Source: Cryptomeria japonica | Taxonomy: Eukaryota; Streptophyta; Pinopsida; Cupressales; Cupressaceae | Direction: 5' to 3' | DNA: 64,000 nucleotides | NCBI RefSeq assembly: GCF_030272615.1 | Contig: NC_081410.1 | Span: forward strand, 140,949,349 to 141,013,348 | Shown here: in pieces, positions 22,389 through 35,355 of the stretch | Layout: each line of letters begins with the position of its first letter | Position numbering within the stretch: the first letter of the stretch is position 1 | Notes under the pieces: model-generated | Told to the model about the DNA's origin: nothing | Database searches by the model: none | The model's input: only the letters and a program-made list of their open reading frames with translations | Program-made: the position numbers and the translations under genes

Positions 22389-25375
22389 ACAAATAGCAGA
22401 AAAGGATGAAAGACTTGAAATTATACTACACATATCAAAATTAAACTAAATTAACCATAAACCACTTGAAAATGAACATAAAGAGTAATTAATAATTTTA
22501 AAATAAAAATTAATATAAATATAAAATATGAATCAAAACAAAAACAAAAATATCTTATCAAAAATATTATTATATTAAAACACTCATCCCTCCACTCTCC
22601 CCGCCTCCACATATATATACTAAATAATTTAATGATTTTTAATTATTACAAATAAATAAAAATATATAACAACATAAAAGTATTTATAAAAGTCATCTTA
22701 AAATTGACTTAAAAAGAGACAACCAAATTTTAAAAAAACATTAAAAAATATTAATGAAAGCTTGAACTGAACCATTATCACACAAAAGATCAATGATATA
22801 AATTAAATTGGGAGCACTAAAAGTGTTTATGACCACATTATTGGTACAACTCTACCCCTTATCTCTTGGATGGGACTCATTAAAAAACCTTCATATTCCC
22901 CTCTACATAATCTAAGAGTAATGCTTACCTCATACCATGATGAAACCCCAAAGCTAACACTTAAGAAAATAACTTTAATTAGTATATGCCATTGTACTTA
23001 TTATACACTATTATTTGTGTAATTTATCTAGAGTTTTATAACTCATTTTAATACATATATGTTGGTGTATGGAAAATAAACAAGGCTTAAAAGGATCCCA
23101 AGGTATTAGAAATATAAATATAATTATTTAAGATTAGCAATAAAAAAATCTAAAAAGTTAAGTATAATAAATTGATAAAGTTTATGTAGACAGTTAAAAT
23201 AGTTTTTTTTTGGTTGGTAAAAGTTGATGTTGATTTTTATTATAAGTTTTTTTAATCAATTAGTTATATATATTTTAAATTAGATCGAAAGAATGAGTTA
23301 TTTAGTTGATGATTTTTTGGGGTTTATTTTTTTTGTTGTACAAGATTGTTTGGGACTCTAGTCCGTTCTCATTTGATCGTATCTTAGGGGAAGAGCACTA
23401 CTAGCTATTATAGCTAACTTCATGTATCTTAAGTTCTTTGACGATACATTGGATTTCGACAATTTTTTTGTTGTCTTCATATGTGACTTAATTGCTTATA
23501 ATTATTGCTTTGGCTTTTGGGTAGTAAAGACAAACATTGTAGGATACGTTATGCATGCAAGGGTCAAAAAGTGGTAATTTCATAGTGTCATCCAAAACAT
23601 ATTTCCTATTGCCTCATTACGACAACCAAAAACATTGCACAACTGATCCAATACTTATGCACAAATACCTCAATAATAGTGTGCTATTAGAACCATTAGA
23701 GTTGCACAATTACTCTAACTTAACATTTTAGGTAGTCAATAAAAAATGTTGTTTTTTACAAGTGTATAAGAATATATCAAAAAAAAAAATGCATGGTACA
23801 ATATATCTACTATAGTACTCATTGATGCAAATGTAGGATTTACAAATGTATGGAAATATCAAAGACATACAAGGTACAATATGCTTAGTGTGCTATCAAT
23901 CTAATGCTCTAAGGTTCAAATAATGTTCTTGTTATCAACAAGGTTTGCACCCTAAGTTATTAACTTAGCTACGTGTTAACACATGGGAACACCTCTAGGT
24001 TATGGGTAGCCTATAATGAAAATGGGCCTCCAGATAAAGAGTCAGTTCTCTATTTGGGCACCTCACCTAATCTAACCTACACTACTGCCTACTCAGAAAA
24101 GGGATTAAATTTCTTGAAATGAAACTTGAACCCTATGAGGTGATACACCATATGATATTTGAGACCTAAACAATTGTTTTGGACACACAAACTTTAAACA
24201 ATTCAGTTGTTCATGCACAACTCTAGTATTTAACACATTCGTGCATTAGTGTTTTATAAAGATGCTTATGTTTAGCAGTTCTCTAAGATGCTTGAATGAG
24301 ATCTACTAATTAATGATCATTTAGTGTCTTCAATATGACAATTTAAGAATCAAATTCAAATATTTTTTTGAAAGATGAGTAGACTATAAACTCAAATAAA
24401 ATAGACATAATTACACCCACAAAATAAAACCACAATTAAAATTCAATCTAAAACATACTTTCCCCTATAGATGCAAGTCAAAAGGGAAAGAGGTTCACCT
24501 CTTGCCCAACTAAAAATAAATCAAAATTGTGTAATCATACTCATTAAACTAAATTGATAAATTAATAAATAAATAAATGAAATTCTATCTTTAAATATAT
24601 TAAAATACACTAAATATCTCAGTTCAATCAACTTGTATATACTAAAATAAATAAATGGATCACCAAAAATGATATCTAAAGACAAATTAAAAGAAAATAG
24701 AAGAAAAATAATTTTAAAATGCATTATAAGTCATACATGGGCTTTTATATTATATATGTGTAAAGGCATTTTACAAGCTCTACTTTAACATTATGTCCCC
24801 ACACATAATTGCTTTTAACGACAATCCCACAGCTTCAAATACGGGTTACAAAGCAATTAAAATCTTAACTTTAACAAGTGCTTCTTTCATCATGACTAAT
24901 TGCATTTAATAAACACCAATTGTCTTAAATTTTATTAATTAATAATAAACATGTTTAATAATTCAGTTTCAAGTCAATTATATATTTTTAAAAGCAAAAC
25001 TTATCTTTAACTTTATTCCATCTATTCCATAGCTTTATTATTTTACATATTTATATTTTATTATTATAATTTAAATTTGTAGACATAAATTATGTGAAAC
25101 GATTGCTTGTCGGAATGCAAATTATAAAAAATGTGATTATAATATGATGAGTAAGAATACATTTAAATCAAAAGTTGTTGTTCGCTTAAATTGTCATTAG
25201 TAGGGGAGACCAGTCCGCAAAAGTCAAAACTACCTTAGTTGTACTTCCACGAAATTTAAATATTAAAATAGTATAATTAAAATACATACTATCATTCTCA
25301 CTAATTGAATTATTATTCTTTAATAATATGTAAAAAATTAGATTATGAATTTTGATGTTAACTATCTAAAAGAAG
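22389..25375. other. AT-rich intergenic sequence, nothing recognised
   Basis: Very AT-rich with many A- and T-runs. No coding frame on either strand is longer than expected by chance. A stretch at 23,940-24,110 is less AT-rich (contains ACCTCACCTAATCTAACCTAC) and could be an old repeat. Confidence 0.5.
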
Positions 25376-25635
25376 GGGCATAGTGTGATGGTCAAATCAT
25401 GACATTGTCATTGTAGTCATTAAGGTTGAAACCTCTGTTGGACCATTGTGATTGTGGGTATTGTGTCCTCACTAATCCAATACGCTTGTAGGTTGAACGT
25501 TGGCTTGAAGCTTTGTATTGAAATTATTGTTCATGCCATTGTTGTCAATGTCCACATTAATTCAATCTATACATGTTAGAAATGATGTATTTTGTTTGTG
25601 ACCTCACCTAACTCAAACCAAACTAAAAAATCTTG
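25376..25635 (+). mobile_element. Candidate second SINE (tRNA-like head)
   Basis: GGGCATAGTGTGATGGTCAAA has an A-box look, and AAGGTTGAAACCTCT about 50 bases later resembles a B box. The unit ends ACCTCACCTAACTCAAACC and an A-rich tail, and is clearly richer in G+C than its surroundings. I found no convincing target duplication, so it is weaker than the SINE at 21,778. Confidence 0.45.
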
Positions 25636-27202
25636 TATTACTAATCATAAAATATAAGTTAAAAAAAATATTTAGAAAGATGTCATTTTAATCAAAATAA
25701 CTAAAGATTTATAAAAGATTAAAACTTAAATATTAATTTGAAATCAAATCATTTTTATTTTTATTTAATTACAATTTTATATTGCATTATTAATATCTTA
25801 GTATTGAAATATGTTTTACTTCTTTATAATTGAATTATATAACATTAAAATTTGAATCTTGTAAATCCATTACATTATTGATACAAATTAAACCAATAGA
25901 CTCATATCCATATTTTATTAATTGTAAATGTGTTGTTTTGGATTGTTATTAATTGTTTAATATTACTATGTGTTTTATTTTAATTAAGTTATTGTGAAAA
26001 ATATATGTAATAATCATTTTATTTGTATTTGTTAGTGATATAAGAGTATTTGTAGGATTGCATAGGCTTGTATCAATAATAGAGTTATAGCTAGTTTGTT
26101 TTTGTATTTACAATTTTTGAAGTTGTGTTTACTATTTATGTATATTTGAATATGAATAAGCATTTATGTAATTATGAAATTAATTGAGTATTGTAGTATT
26201 GTCACATGATGCACAAATGGCTCGGCATAGGCTTATAACACTTAATAAGGTAGTATGAAAGCTCATGATACTACCTTGAGATATGGGTAATCCTAAAAGG
26301 TTAAAAAGTTCATGAAACCATGTTTTGGTATGGCACAAAGTCTAGGTCTACTTAGATGCTCACTATTAGCCTTTAACTAGTCACTTCTCAAGCATAAAGT
26401 GTTTGGGCTAATTAGATTTTTATATTTGAGAATGTGTCAATCAAATAGGATTCACAGATGCTCGAAATCCAAACAAGAGTCTTAATTGTGTCATTGTATC
26501 AAGGATCTCCCAAAATACATCATGACACTAACGCGTGTCGAAGGAAAATTGGTCAACTAGATCACCGAGGTTAAAAATAGGGATATAAGATAAAGAGGAA
26601 GTTGGGAGCATTGCCACCACTTGAACTCCCTATAGAGAAGGGCAACTCTTATCTAATATATTCCAACATTGTCTTAAACTAACATTTGGAGGAAAATGGA
26701 ATAGAAGGATGTAATGGTTTTAGAGAAATGCATACAAATTAAAGGAGCCAATACACCAAAATAAAGAAAAGGATATCTATAAAGAAAATTAGAAAATACA
26801 AGAGAACAAGCTACGAATAATGAAAAAATATAAACTCATCTCATATTGCAAAGAGTGATAAGGGGTTTTGTGGACTCAAGTGTGAACACCAAAACCCCAA
26901 CATTACATGCAATTATAACATGAAACTCGTGAACAAGAAGGTTTTTCTTGCAAGTGAGGGTGATAATGAGTTGCAAGGACTTGAAAATGAGTGTCAAATG
27001 CTCACAATGTACACTAAAACTTTGCAAGATAACCTTGAATAAAATTTATAGAGAAATGCCAAAAGTGTAGACCAATAGTATTCATAGAAACCCCTTAGAA
27101 AAGGAGAAATCCATATATTTAGTTATTACCTAAAAACAAAGGGTATTCCACAACCATTGATTCAAAAGTGATTTTGACAATTGAGGCTCAAACAACAATT
27201 GA
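25636..27202. other. Intergenic sequence, no gene recognised
   Basis: AT-rich to about 26,200, then less so. Short open stretches at 26,840-27,040 on both strands (for example plus-strand NELQGLENECQMLTMYTK) could be part of the broken gene that follows, but the case is weak. Confidence 0.4.
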
Positions 27203-28302
27203 GGTCTTATCCTCCGCCTTTACAATTTCCACTTGGCTCTCTATCCTCCCCACACAATTTTGGTCCAAAATGTGCCTGAAAGCCACTCTCCGGCCATAGC
27301 CGCTGTCAACCCTGACATAAGCCCTCCTTGTTTGCTCGAACTTGGCTCCTCCAGTAAGAAAAATAAAATGTGTGCTTGCCACTCAGAGGATTTAAAACCC
27401 CCCAAGAAAGTGAGAATCCAGGAATTCGACTCTGATGTGGAGATTACTGATGAAACTAACACTCCCCGTCGCTCTGTGAGATTGACATCCAAACCCCAGG
27501 AGAAACCCTTAAAGGAATCCTCCTCATCCCATGATTATGGGAATTCCATCCCCTCTAGTAATGCGGCCCCATTTCATTCCACCTCGGCCCCTCATTCTGC
27601 GAGCTCCACCCATGTGTCCAAGAGCCCTAAAAATTCCATGTGCCCAGATGCTTGCCACTCGGAGGATTTAAAACACCCCAAGAAAGTGAGAATCCAGGAA
27701 ATCGACTCCGATGTGGAGATTACTAATGAAGCTAACACTCCCCGTCGCTCTGTGAGATTGGCATCTAAACCCCAAGAGAAACCCTTAAAGAACTCCTCCT
27801 CATCCCATCATTCTAGGAATTCCATCCCTCTAGTAATGCAACCTTGTTTCATTCCACCTCGGCCCCTCATTCTGCAAGCTCCACCCATGTGTACGAGAGC
27901 CCTAAAAATTCCATGTGCCTGGATGCTGGTCCCAAGTCCCAGGAAAACTCTTTGTTCCCTACTCTCAGGTTTGAAAAGATGGTGGTGGTCGAGGAAGCGA
28001 GTAGCATCAAGGAGGAAGTGGAAGGCAAACTGATGGATTTGGAGAAGAAAGTGGACGACATGATCGAGAAATTGCAGGAAATTGCCAGTAGAACGGATGC
28101 CATTGAGAATAAGTTGAAAGATGTCTCCAGGTTTGCATTGGATGTCATGCACAACTCTGTGACCACTCTCTATCTCTTGCAGGAAAGTACCTTGAAAGGA
28201 AAAGGAAAGGAGGATGAGGACTACAAAGACCTCTTCAAATTCCTCACCAAAGAATGGGCTAGGAAGCTTCTCCCCAAGAGGAGCCATGGCAAAAAGAAGT
28301 AA
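27203..28302 (+). pseudogene. Broken gene of unknown function with duplicated internal module and C-terminal coiled coil
   Basis: The frame is open from 27,203 and the first ATG in it is at 27,369. The protein has a module of about 95 residues present twice: C-H-S-E-D-L-K, then KKVRIQE-DSDVEIT, TPRRSVRL-SKPQEKPLK, a Ser-rich part and SPKNSMC. The copies cover about 27,369-27,650 and 27,651-27,930. In the second copy a C-run is one base shorter (near 27,830), which shifts the frame. The shifted frame continues to a TAA at 28,300-28,302 with a heptad-like coiled coil (KLMDLEKKVDDMIEKLQEIA) and a basic end (LLPKRSHGKKK). RRSVRL with basic flanks suggests nucleic-acid binding, which is inference only. 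It could be a cellular gene fragment or an element-encoded protein. I do not recognise it. Confidence 0.6.
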
Positions 28303-29204
28303 CTTTGTTTGCTATGGAGCGGTTTTTTAGTTTTTTGAATGGCCCTAATGGTCCCACGGCTTATAGTTATGGTTGTTGGTCAATCTTGGACTTAACTATC
28401 TTTTTGCGTTGTGTGGCATATTTTAACTAAGACTTTTATACACTTCGTTAATATGTGTAGTATGCTTAAAGTTTTTGATAGAGGAAAGTTTAGGAGAATG
28501 TGAATTTGTTATTTCTTTGCTAACAATTGTTTATCTGTTGTTATCTTGACTGTATCTGGGTTAGCCCCCTAGTTTTGGTTGCTTTTAATATCAAAAACAT
28601 GTTATTCAAAGTAGGACCTCTTATTAGATATGTGTTTCACACTCCTCATCTAGTGGGGATAAGCATTGAAATTATTTAAAAGAGACTATTACACTTAACA
28701 TGTTATGCACTCAAAAATAATATAGTAAAGTAGGGATTTTATTAAAAAACAAGAGTGGTGAGATATAAACCATATAAATTCCATAGTATCTTTAGTCAAC
28801 AACTTGCACACTAAATGGGTAAAAAATTATAGTTCCACACAATCTATGGACCAATAAAATCATCAAATTCGAGGCAAATTTTCACTCAAATGTATAAAGA
28901 ACATTTTTGGATAAAAATATGAAAACTAAGGGTGTGTATGGGAAAGTTGGAACCTGGATCCACTCAAGAAACCATGAATCGATCAATAATAAAATTAGGA
29001 TCAATCATTCCCTCTATAAATATAGTAAGAACATAAAGATTGAATGCATGAAAAATAGAACTTATGGGTGTATATGAGGCAATGCAATCTAACTTGGTAT
29101 TGAGAAAGTACATTTTCTTTTATTGATTTTTGTGTAGAAGTTTATTTTGATTCATTGTGATATATAGAAAATTTTCATACATCCACATACATCTATGTGT
29201 AAAT
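28303..29204. other. Non-coding; first about 300 bp may be a 3' end
   Basis: Sequence after the stop (to about 28,610) is T-rich and reaches GCTTTTAATATCAAAAAC, which could be the 3' untranslated end of the broken gene or of a non-LTR element. The rest is AT-rich with nothing recognised. Confidence 0.4.
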
Positions 29205-29233
29205 TGTTGAATATCTGGGCAACTGGGAGGGGG
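29205..29233 (-). repeat. Outer piece of the 3' LTR of element A
   Basis: TGTTGAATATCTGGGCAACT plus the G-run, cut at the insertion point of element C. Its continuation is at 47,864. Confidence 0.65.
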
Positions 29234-30495
29234 TGATGGATATTGTCATGCATTGCTACTGCTAGGATATGTTGTTGTCATTGATGTCAACATATTCTTG
29301 TGTATTGCTTCAGTGATTGCTAATTAGGAAGATCTTATGATCCGGTTTTGTTGTTGTTTTGTTGATCACTGTTTTGCAGAGTTCAATATTTCCTCCGATA
29401 TATTCTGGTGTGATAAGATCTTGTGCTGAGATTTTGGGATATTTTTGGGGATGGTCTTGTGTATCTTCATTTCAAATGGTTCATGATTTGGTGCTCCACA
29501 AATTATCTTTCTTTGTGACAGTTGCTGATTAGTTGTGTTCTTGAGCTTTCAAATGTTGATCGATGGAGATTTGATAAGTGGCATTGGTGCAGCTATTCCT
29601 GATGATTCTAACATGCTTGCTGGTGTTTCCTAGTTATTTCCTATTTGTTTTGATGATCTGCATTGACCGTTGTGCAATATTTTGGTGGTTTTCATCAACC
29701 GGTGATGATTTTCATGTTAAGCAGTACTTCTAGTGGTGTAGTGTGTTGCGATTGATCTTGGCATGATTTCTGATGGATTTATGCATTTGGGAATTTGATT
29801 TAGGTTCATGATATGCTATGTAAATCATTGTATTGGTCTGGTGGTTGATCTTTGTATCATGTGATGTAATTTTATAATTTTATAAGTAAGGGTTAGGGTT
29901 TAGCCGACCTTGTTATCAAGGTTGATGATTTGTATATATAGGTCATATATTCATCTAATTTGGGTGTTGATGTTGTGTCTTCATTATCAGAAAGAGTTGT
30001 ATGTGTGAACAAGTGATTTATCCTTTGGTGTTGAGTTTGAGGAGAGATTGGTTTTGCAGAGAAGATATCTATGCTTAACCGGAACTACAATCAGGCATTT
30101 GGAGATGCTATTCTTTCAGTTCATTTCTTACAGATTGTAGGCTAAATCTTATTGTAAGTCAGTGAGACTTTCTTGAGGGTTGTAGCCTTTCAGGCCATTA
30201 TCATTTGAGCAGTGAGCTCTAGGCGATGTGCTTGAATGCATGTGTATTCCCCATTGTAATATTTTTACATACTACTACAGAGTATCATCTTACTATGGGT
30301 AGGTTCCCACTGTGGTTTTTCCCTTAACTGGGTTTTCCATGTCAAAATCTTGGTGTTGTGTGTTGTGCTTTCAATTTGCCCATTTGCCTTAGTGCTGCAG
30401 TTCATTAGATTTATTTTGGTGGTTAAGTTTGTTATTCTGGTGAAGGCTGATTCATCCCTCCCCATCCCAGTCTTCCTTCTTGATTGCTACTAACA
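29234..30495 (+). repeat. 5' LTR of element C
   Basis: Starts TGATGGATATTG (the 3' copy has TATTGGATATTG; the ancestral start was probably TGTTGG) and ends TTGCTACTAACA. A TATA-like TATATATAGG lies at about 29,932. The bases ACTGTGGTTTTTCCC and GATTCATCCCTCCCC near its end are typical of this LTR group. Confidence 0.85.
29932..29942 (+). promoter_or_regulatory. Putative TATA box of C 5' LTR
   Basis: TTGTATATATAGG, repeated at the same place in the 3' LTR (about 35,222). Confidence 0.5.
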
Positions 30496-30497
30496 AC

Positions 30498-30509
30498 TGG
30501 TATCAAAGC
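30498..30509 (+). promoter_or_regulatory. Primer-binding site TGGTATCAAAGC of C
   Basis: Initiator tRNA-Met complement with one change, two bases after the LTR end. Confidence 0.85.
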
Positions 30510-30551
30510 TAGATCCTCCAGTAGAAGCTTAGCCTCTTGGGGAGATCCAAG

Positions 30552-33500
30552 ATGGCAACTCAAGGTATTCTCTTTAAGAAGGATGGTCTGAGGTTTGATG
30601 GAAGTAATTGTACTCTATGAAAGAATCAAATGGAAGTGCACTTGAAATGTCTTGGTGAATATTATTGGAAGATTACAAAGAATACCTATATTGTTCCTCA
30701 ACATGGACCATCTACTTCTGATGAGATCAAGGAAGCTGAACACAATATTAGAGAAAATGAAAAATTGCTTAGTGCCCTGACTGATTCTGAGATGACAAAT
30801 GTGATGGGACTTTAGACTGCTCATGAGGTCTGGGAGAAGCTTGAGGTTTTGTATGAAGGTAATAAACAGGTGAAAGTTGCTAAGTTGCAGAGTTTGAAAG
30901 GAAAATATGAGACATTGAAGATGGGAGATGATGAGAACACACACTCTTTCATGGCTAAGGTGAATGATCTTGTCCTAGGTATCAGATGTGCTGGTGGAAC
31001 CATTGAGGAAGATGAAATTTTTGCTAAGGTGTTGAGATATTTTACTCCTTTCTATAAACACAAGGTTGCTACTATTGATGAGATCCGAAGTGTGACTACA
31101 GTGACAAGAGATGTGTTGTTTGGAAAGCTTGCACTACATTTGAGCTGAGTGAGTTTGAAAAATTACATAGAAAGTTTGAGACAACATTTAGAGCATCTGC
31201 ATCTATATCCAGTAAGAAGAAGTATGATCCTGATGAATGCAAAATATCCATATATGAGAGAGAAAATAGATGGAAGAGCAAGAAAGGGAGCTAGATGAGC
31301 TTGAAGCTTTGATTGCCCGAAGATTGCCTAAAAGAGCTGGTAAGTATGATGGAAAGTTGCCTTTGAAATGTTTCTCTTGTAATAAGATATGACATTTTTC
31401 TTCTAGATGCCCAGAGAGAATGGATAAGTATGACAGACATGATAACTTTGATAATCATGATAGGAATGATAGATATGAAAAGCATGAGAAATATGACAAG
31501 CCTTACAAGTCTAACCGCAAGTTTAGAAATCGGAAGAATTGTTATTATCATGCTAATGAAGGTGTTACAGATGAAGAATTAGAATTAGATGAAGTTGTAT
31601 TTATTACTATTAAAGAAGATAGACCCTTACCTGTTTATTCCACTAGCTACACTATTGAGGAGAAGGCTTTAGCTACTAAGGTTGAAGAGAAAGATGAATT
31701 CGTAATTGATAGCGGTTTTTCACATCATATGACCGGTGATAAAAGAAATTTTGTGAGCATGGAAAGGTATGATGGTGGAATAGTTAGATTTGGAGATGAC
31801 AAAGCCTATGTGATCTGTGGGAGGTTTTATTTCTTTTGATGGTAAGCATAACACTGATGATGGCTTGTATGTTGAAGTTTTGAAGCATAATATTTTGAGT
31901 GTTGGACATATGGTTGATAAAGGTTATGATCTACAATTCAAGGAAGGAAAATGCAAGATCTTGAATGCCTCTAGTATAGAGATTGCATCTGGAACTAAGA
32001 ATGAAGGTAACATTTTTCTTTTGAATGCTGGTGAGAAAAGTTGGTTGATTTCTCAGATAGATGAGAGTCGGTTGTGGCATAGGAGAATGTGTCATGTGAA
32101 ATTTGGTTCAATGATTAAGATCATTTCTACACATGTTAGAGATCTTCCTAAGATTGTTAATCATGCTAATCTGATATGTAAGGAATGTCAGTTGGGTAAG
32201 CAAACAAGAATTTATTTCAAGATCAAATAGTATACATCAGAAGAATTGCTAGATCTTGTGCATATTGACCTATGTGGACCAAATTTTTTTAGAAGTGTGC
32301 AGGGTGATAGATATTTTATGCTACTAATTGATGACTATTCTAGGATGATGTGGGTTGTCTCTTTGAAGGAAAAATCAGAAGCATTTGATAAATTCAAGAT
32401 ATTCAAAGCAAAAGTGGAGATTGAGTCTGGTTTGAAGGTGAAGTGTTTGAGATCTGATAGAGGTGGAGAATTATGTTCCGGTGAGTTCAATTCATTCTAT
32501 GAGAAGGATGGGATTAGAAGACAATTATCTGCTCCTGGAACCCCTCAATGGAATGGAGTTGTTGAGAGGAAGAGCATAACTATTTTGGATGTTGCAAGGA
32601 ATATGCTGATTGAAGGAAATGTTCCGGTGATTTACCAGAGAGAACCTATTAGTACCGTTGTTTACGCATTCAACAAAGTTCCCATCAAAGGTGATACCAG
32701 TAAGACCCCTTATGAGCTATGGTTTGGTCATGTTCCTACTGTGATATACTTCATAGTATTAGGTAGCAAATGTTATATCAAGAGAGATGAGGACATGGGA
32801 AAGTTTGATGCTAGAAGTGATGAAGGAATTTTCTTGGGATATTCTACAAAGAGAAAAGTCTACTGGTGCTACAACAAGAGATTGAGAAAGATAGTGGAGA
32901 GTGCAAATGTGAAGGTGGACGAGAACCTTGGGAAAGAGATCAGAGGATGTGTTTATGATGATGGTCAACATGTTGTTCTAGCCCCTATTCAAATTGAAGA
33001 GCCTAAAGAGAATGATCCAATAGAAATTGTCAACTCGGATGTTGTTGCTATTGGTGAAGGAGTACTTGAACCTGATACTCAGAACAATCAGAAGACTCTG
33101 AGGTAGGTAAGACTGAAGCATTCCAAAAATCAGATCATTGGTGATAAGAATAAGGGTGTGATGACTGGAAGAAGGTTAGTTGCTGAAGAAGTATGTTTGA
33201 TTTCTAAAGTTGAACCTAAATATTTTGTTGAAGCTTGCAAAGATGAAAGTTGGATGAGAGCTATAGAAGAAGAACTAGATCAGATTGATAAGAATAATAC
33301 ATGGGAACTTCTGTATAAACCTAAGGATAAGAATATTATTGGTACTAAATGGGTATTCAAGAATAAATTGAATGAAGCTGGTGAAGTTATAAAAAATAAA
33401 GCTAGACTGGTTTGAAAAGGATATTCTCAACAAGAAGGAATTGATTATGAGGAGACTTTTGATCTGATTGCCAGACTTGAAGCTGTTAGACGGTTGCTTG

Positions 33501-34210
33501 CTTATGCTGCTTATAAAGATTTCAAGGTTTATCAGATGGATACCAAATCTGCCTTTTTGAATGGTGATCTTGAGGAAACTCAATCAAACATTATGCATGT
33601 TGTGTGCATGGGTGCTAGGTATCAAGCTGATCTGAAAGAGAGTCATGTCACTGTTATGAAGAGGATATTTAGATACTTGAAGGGAACTATGGACTATGGA
33701 TTATGGTATCCGAGGAATGATGATTTAGTGCTTTGTGCCTATATTGATGCTAATTGGGCTGGTGATGTTGATGACTAGAAGAGAACTACCTGTGGAGCAT
33801 TATTTTTTGGTAAGAGGTTAGTTTCATGGGCTAGAAAGAAACAATATCCAGTGTCCTTATCTACTATTGAAGATGATTACATTGTTGTTGCTAGTAATTG
33901 CACTCAGGTAGTTTGGATGAAGCAAATGTTGAAAGATATTAGTGTTGTTTATGACGAGCCTACTGTTATTTATCGTGACAATTCCGATGCTATCAACATG
34001 TCAAAGAATCTGGTGCAACATTCAAAGACTAAACATGTGTCAATAAAATATCATTACTTGAGAGAGCAAGTCAGTGAAGAGAAGATGAAGATGGAGTATG
34101 TATCTACAAAGGAACAAATTGCTGATATTTTCACTAAGCCTTTTCTTGCAAATACATTTGTCTACTTGAGAGACCAGTTAGGGGTATCCACCCCTCCTGA
34201 TGAGAACTAG
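30552..34210 (+). pseudogene. Copia gag-pol of element C
   Basis: ATG at 30,552. Gag shows MEVHLKCLGEYYWKITKN, then YEGNKQVKVAKLQSLKGKYE. The zinc knuckle is KCFSCNKI-stop-HFSSRC, with the knuckle Gly turned into TGA (about 31,390). A D/H/Y/K-rich repeat follows (31,420-31,510). The protease motif is FVIDSGFSHHMTGD (about 31,705). The integrase has HIDLCGP, CLRSDRGGE and NGVVERK, so all three acidic residues are present. RT is open through [16 protein letters not shown] and then jumps straight to [19 protein letters not shown]: the segment with the YVDD box is deleted. The RNase H end is ADIFTKPFLA, with TAG at 34,208-34,210. Frameshifts lie near 31,138, 31,265 and 31,815, with several stops. 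Confidence 0.9.
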
Positions 34211-34536
34211 ATGCATTGAGTTGCATCAATCCAGTGGATTTAAGAGATTTATATTTTTATCCAAATTGGTGAGTTGGTACTGCTCCTTTGCTGGAGTAGT
34301 TTGTTGGCTTGGTTATGTATTTCTGGGAGAGAGATTCATGTTTCTGGTTTGGAGAGAGAGTTTGGTCTTTTGTTTTGAGATCTTTGGCATTTTTGTCAAA
34401 GGGGGAGAGAGAGATCATGTGAAAAAATGCTTTATATATCCTGATCTTAGGGGGAGTTTTGTTGGAGATATCTTCTTTCTTTTGCATTGACTGTTTTTAA
34501 CATTCATATGTTGTCATCAATGCCAAAGGAAGAGAT
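34211..34536 (+). other. 3' untranslated region of C with polypurine tract
   Basis: Contains GGGGGAGAGAGAG (34,401) and TTAGGGGGAG (34,448), and ends with CCAAAGGAAGAGAT directly before the 3' LTR, which is the likely functional polypurine tract. Confidence 0.65.
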
Positions 34537-35355
34537 TATTGGATATTGTCATGCATTGCTACTTCTAGGATATGTTGTTGTCATTTATGTCAACATATTC
34601 ATGTGTATTGCTTCGGTGATTGTTGATTGGGAGGATCTTATGATCCGATTTTGCTGATCACTATTTTGCAGAGTTCAATATTTCCTCTGGTATATTCCGG
34701 TGTGATCAGATCTTTTGCTGAGATTTTAAGATATTGTTGGGGATGGTCTTGTGTATCTTCATTTTAGATGGTTCATGATTTGGTGCTCCACAAGTTATCT
34801 TTCTTCATGACAATTGTTGATTGATTGTGTTCTTGAGCTTTCAGAAGCTGATTGATGAAGATTTGATAAGTGGTGTTGGTGTAGCTGTTCTTGATGATTC
34901 TAACGTGCTTGCTAGTGTTTCCTAGTTATGTCTTATTTTTTTTGATGATCTGCATTGATCATTGTGTGAGTTTTTGGTGGTTTTCATCATCCAGTGATGA
35001 TTTTCATGTTATGAGGTACTTCTGGTGGTGTAGTATGTTGCAGTTGATCTTGGTGTGATTTCCAGTGGATTTGTACATTTGGGAATTTGATTTAGGTCCA
35101 TGTTATGCTATTTAAATCATTTTATTGGTCCGATGGTTGATATTTGTGTCGTGTGATGTAATTTGTAATTTTATAGTTGAGGGTTAGGGTTTAGCCGACC
35201 TTGTTATCAAGGTTGATAATTTGTATATATAGGTGATATATTCATGTAATTTGGGTGTTGATGTTGTGTCTGCATTATCAGAGAGAGGTGTATGTGTGAA
35301 CAAGTGATTTATCTTTTGGTGTTGAGTTTGAGGATAGATTGGTGTTGCAGAGAAA
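34537..35355 (+). repeat. 3' LTR of element C, left part
   Basis: Aligns with 29,234-30,066 and is cut within TTGCAGAGAAAATTTTATGC, where minus-strand pol of element D begins. Exact breakpoint uncertain by about 10 bases. Confidence 0.8.

Noticed and set aside
24521-24724. 67-codon minus-strand frame rich in F, I and L
   Set aside because: AT-rich sequence gives such frames by chance, and no start context or homology is evident.
27808-28287. Minus-strand frame of 159 codons
   Set aside because: Shadow of the plus-strand broken gene, which shows a duplicated module and coiled coil.
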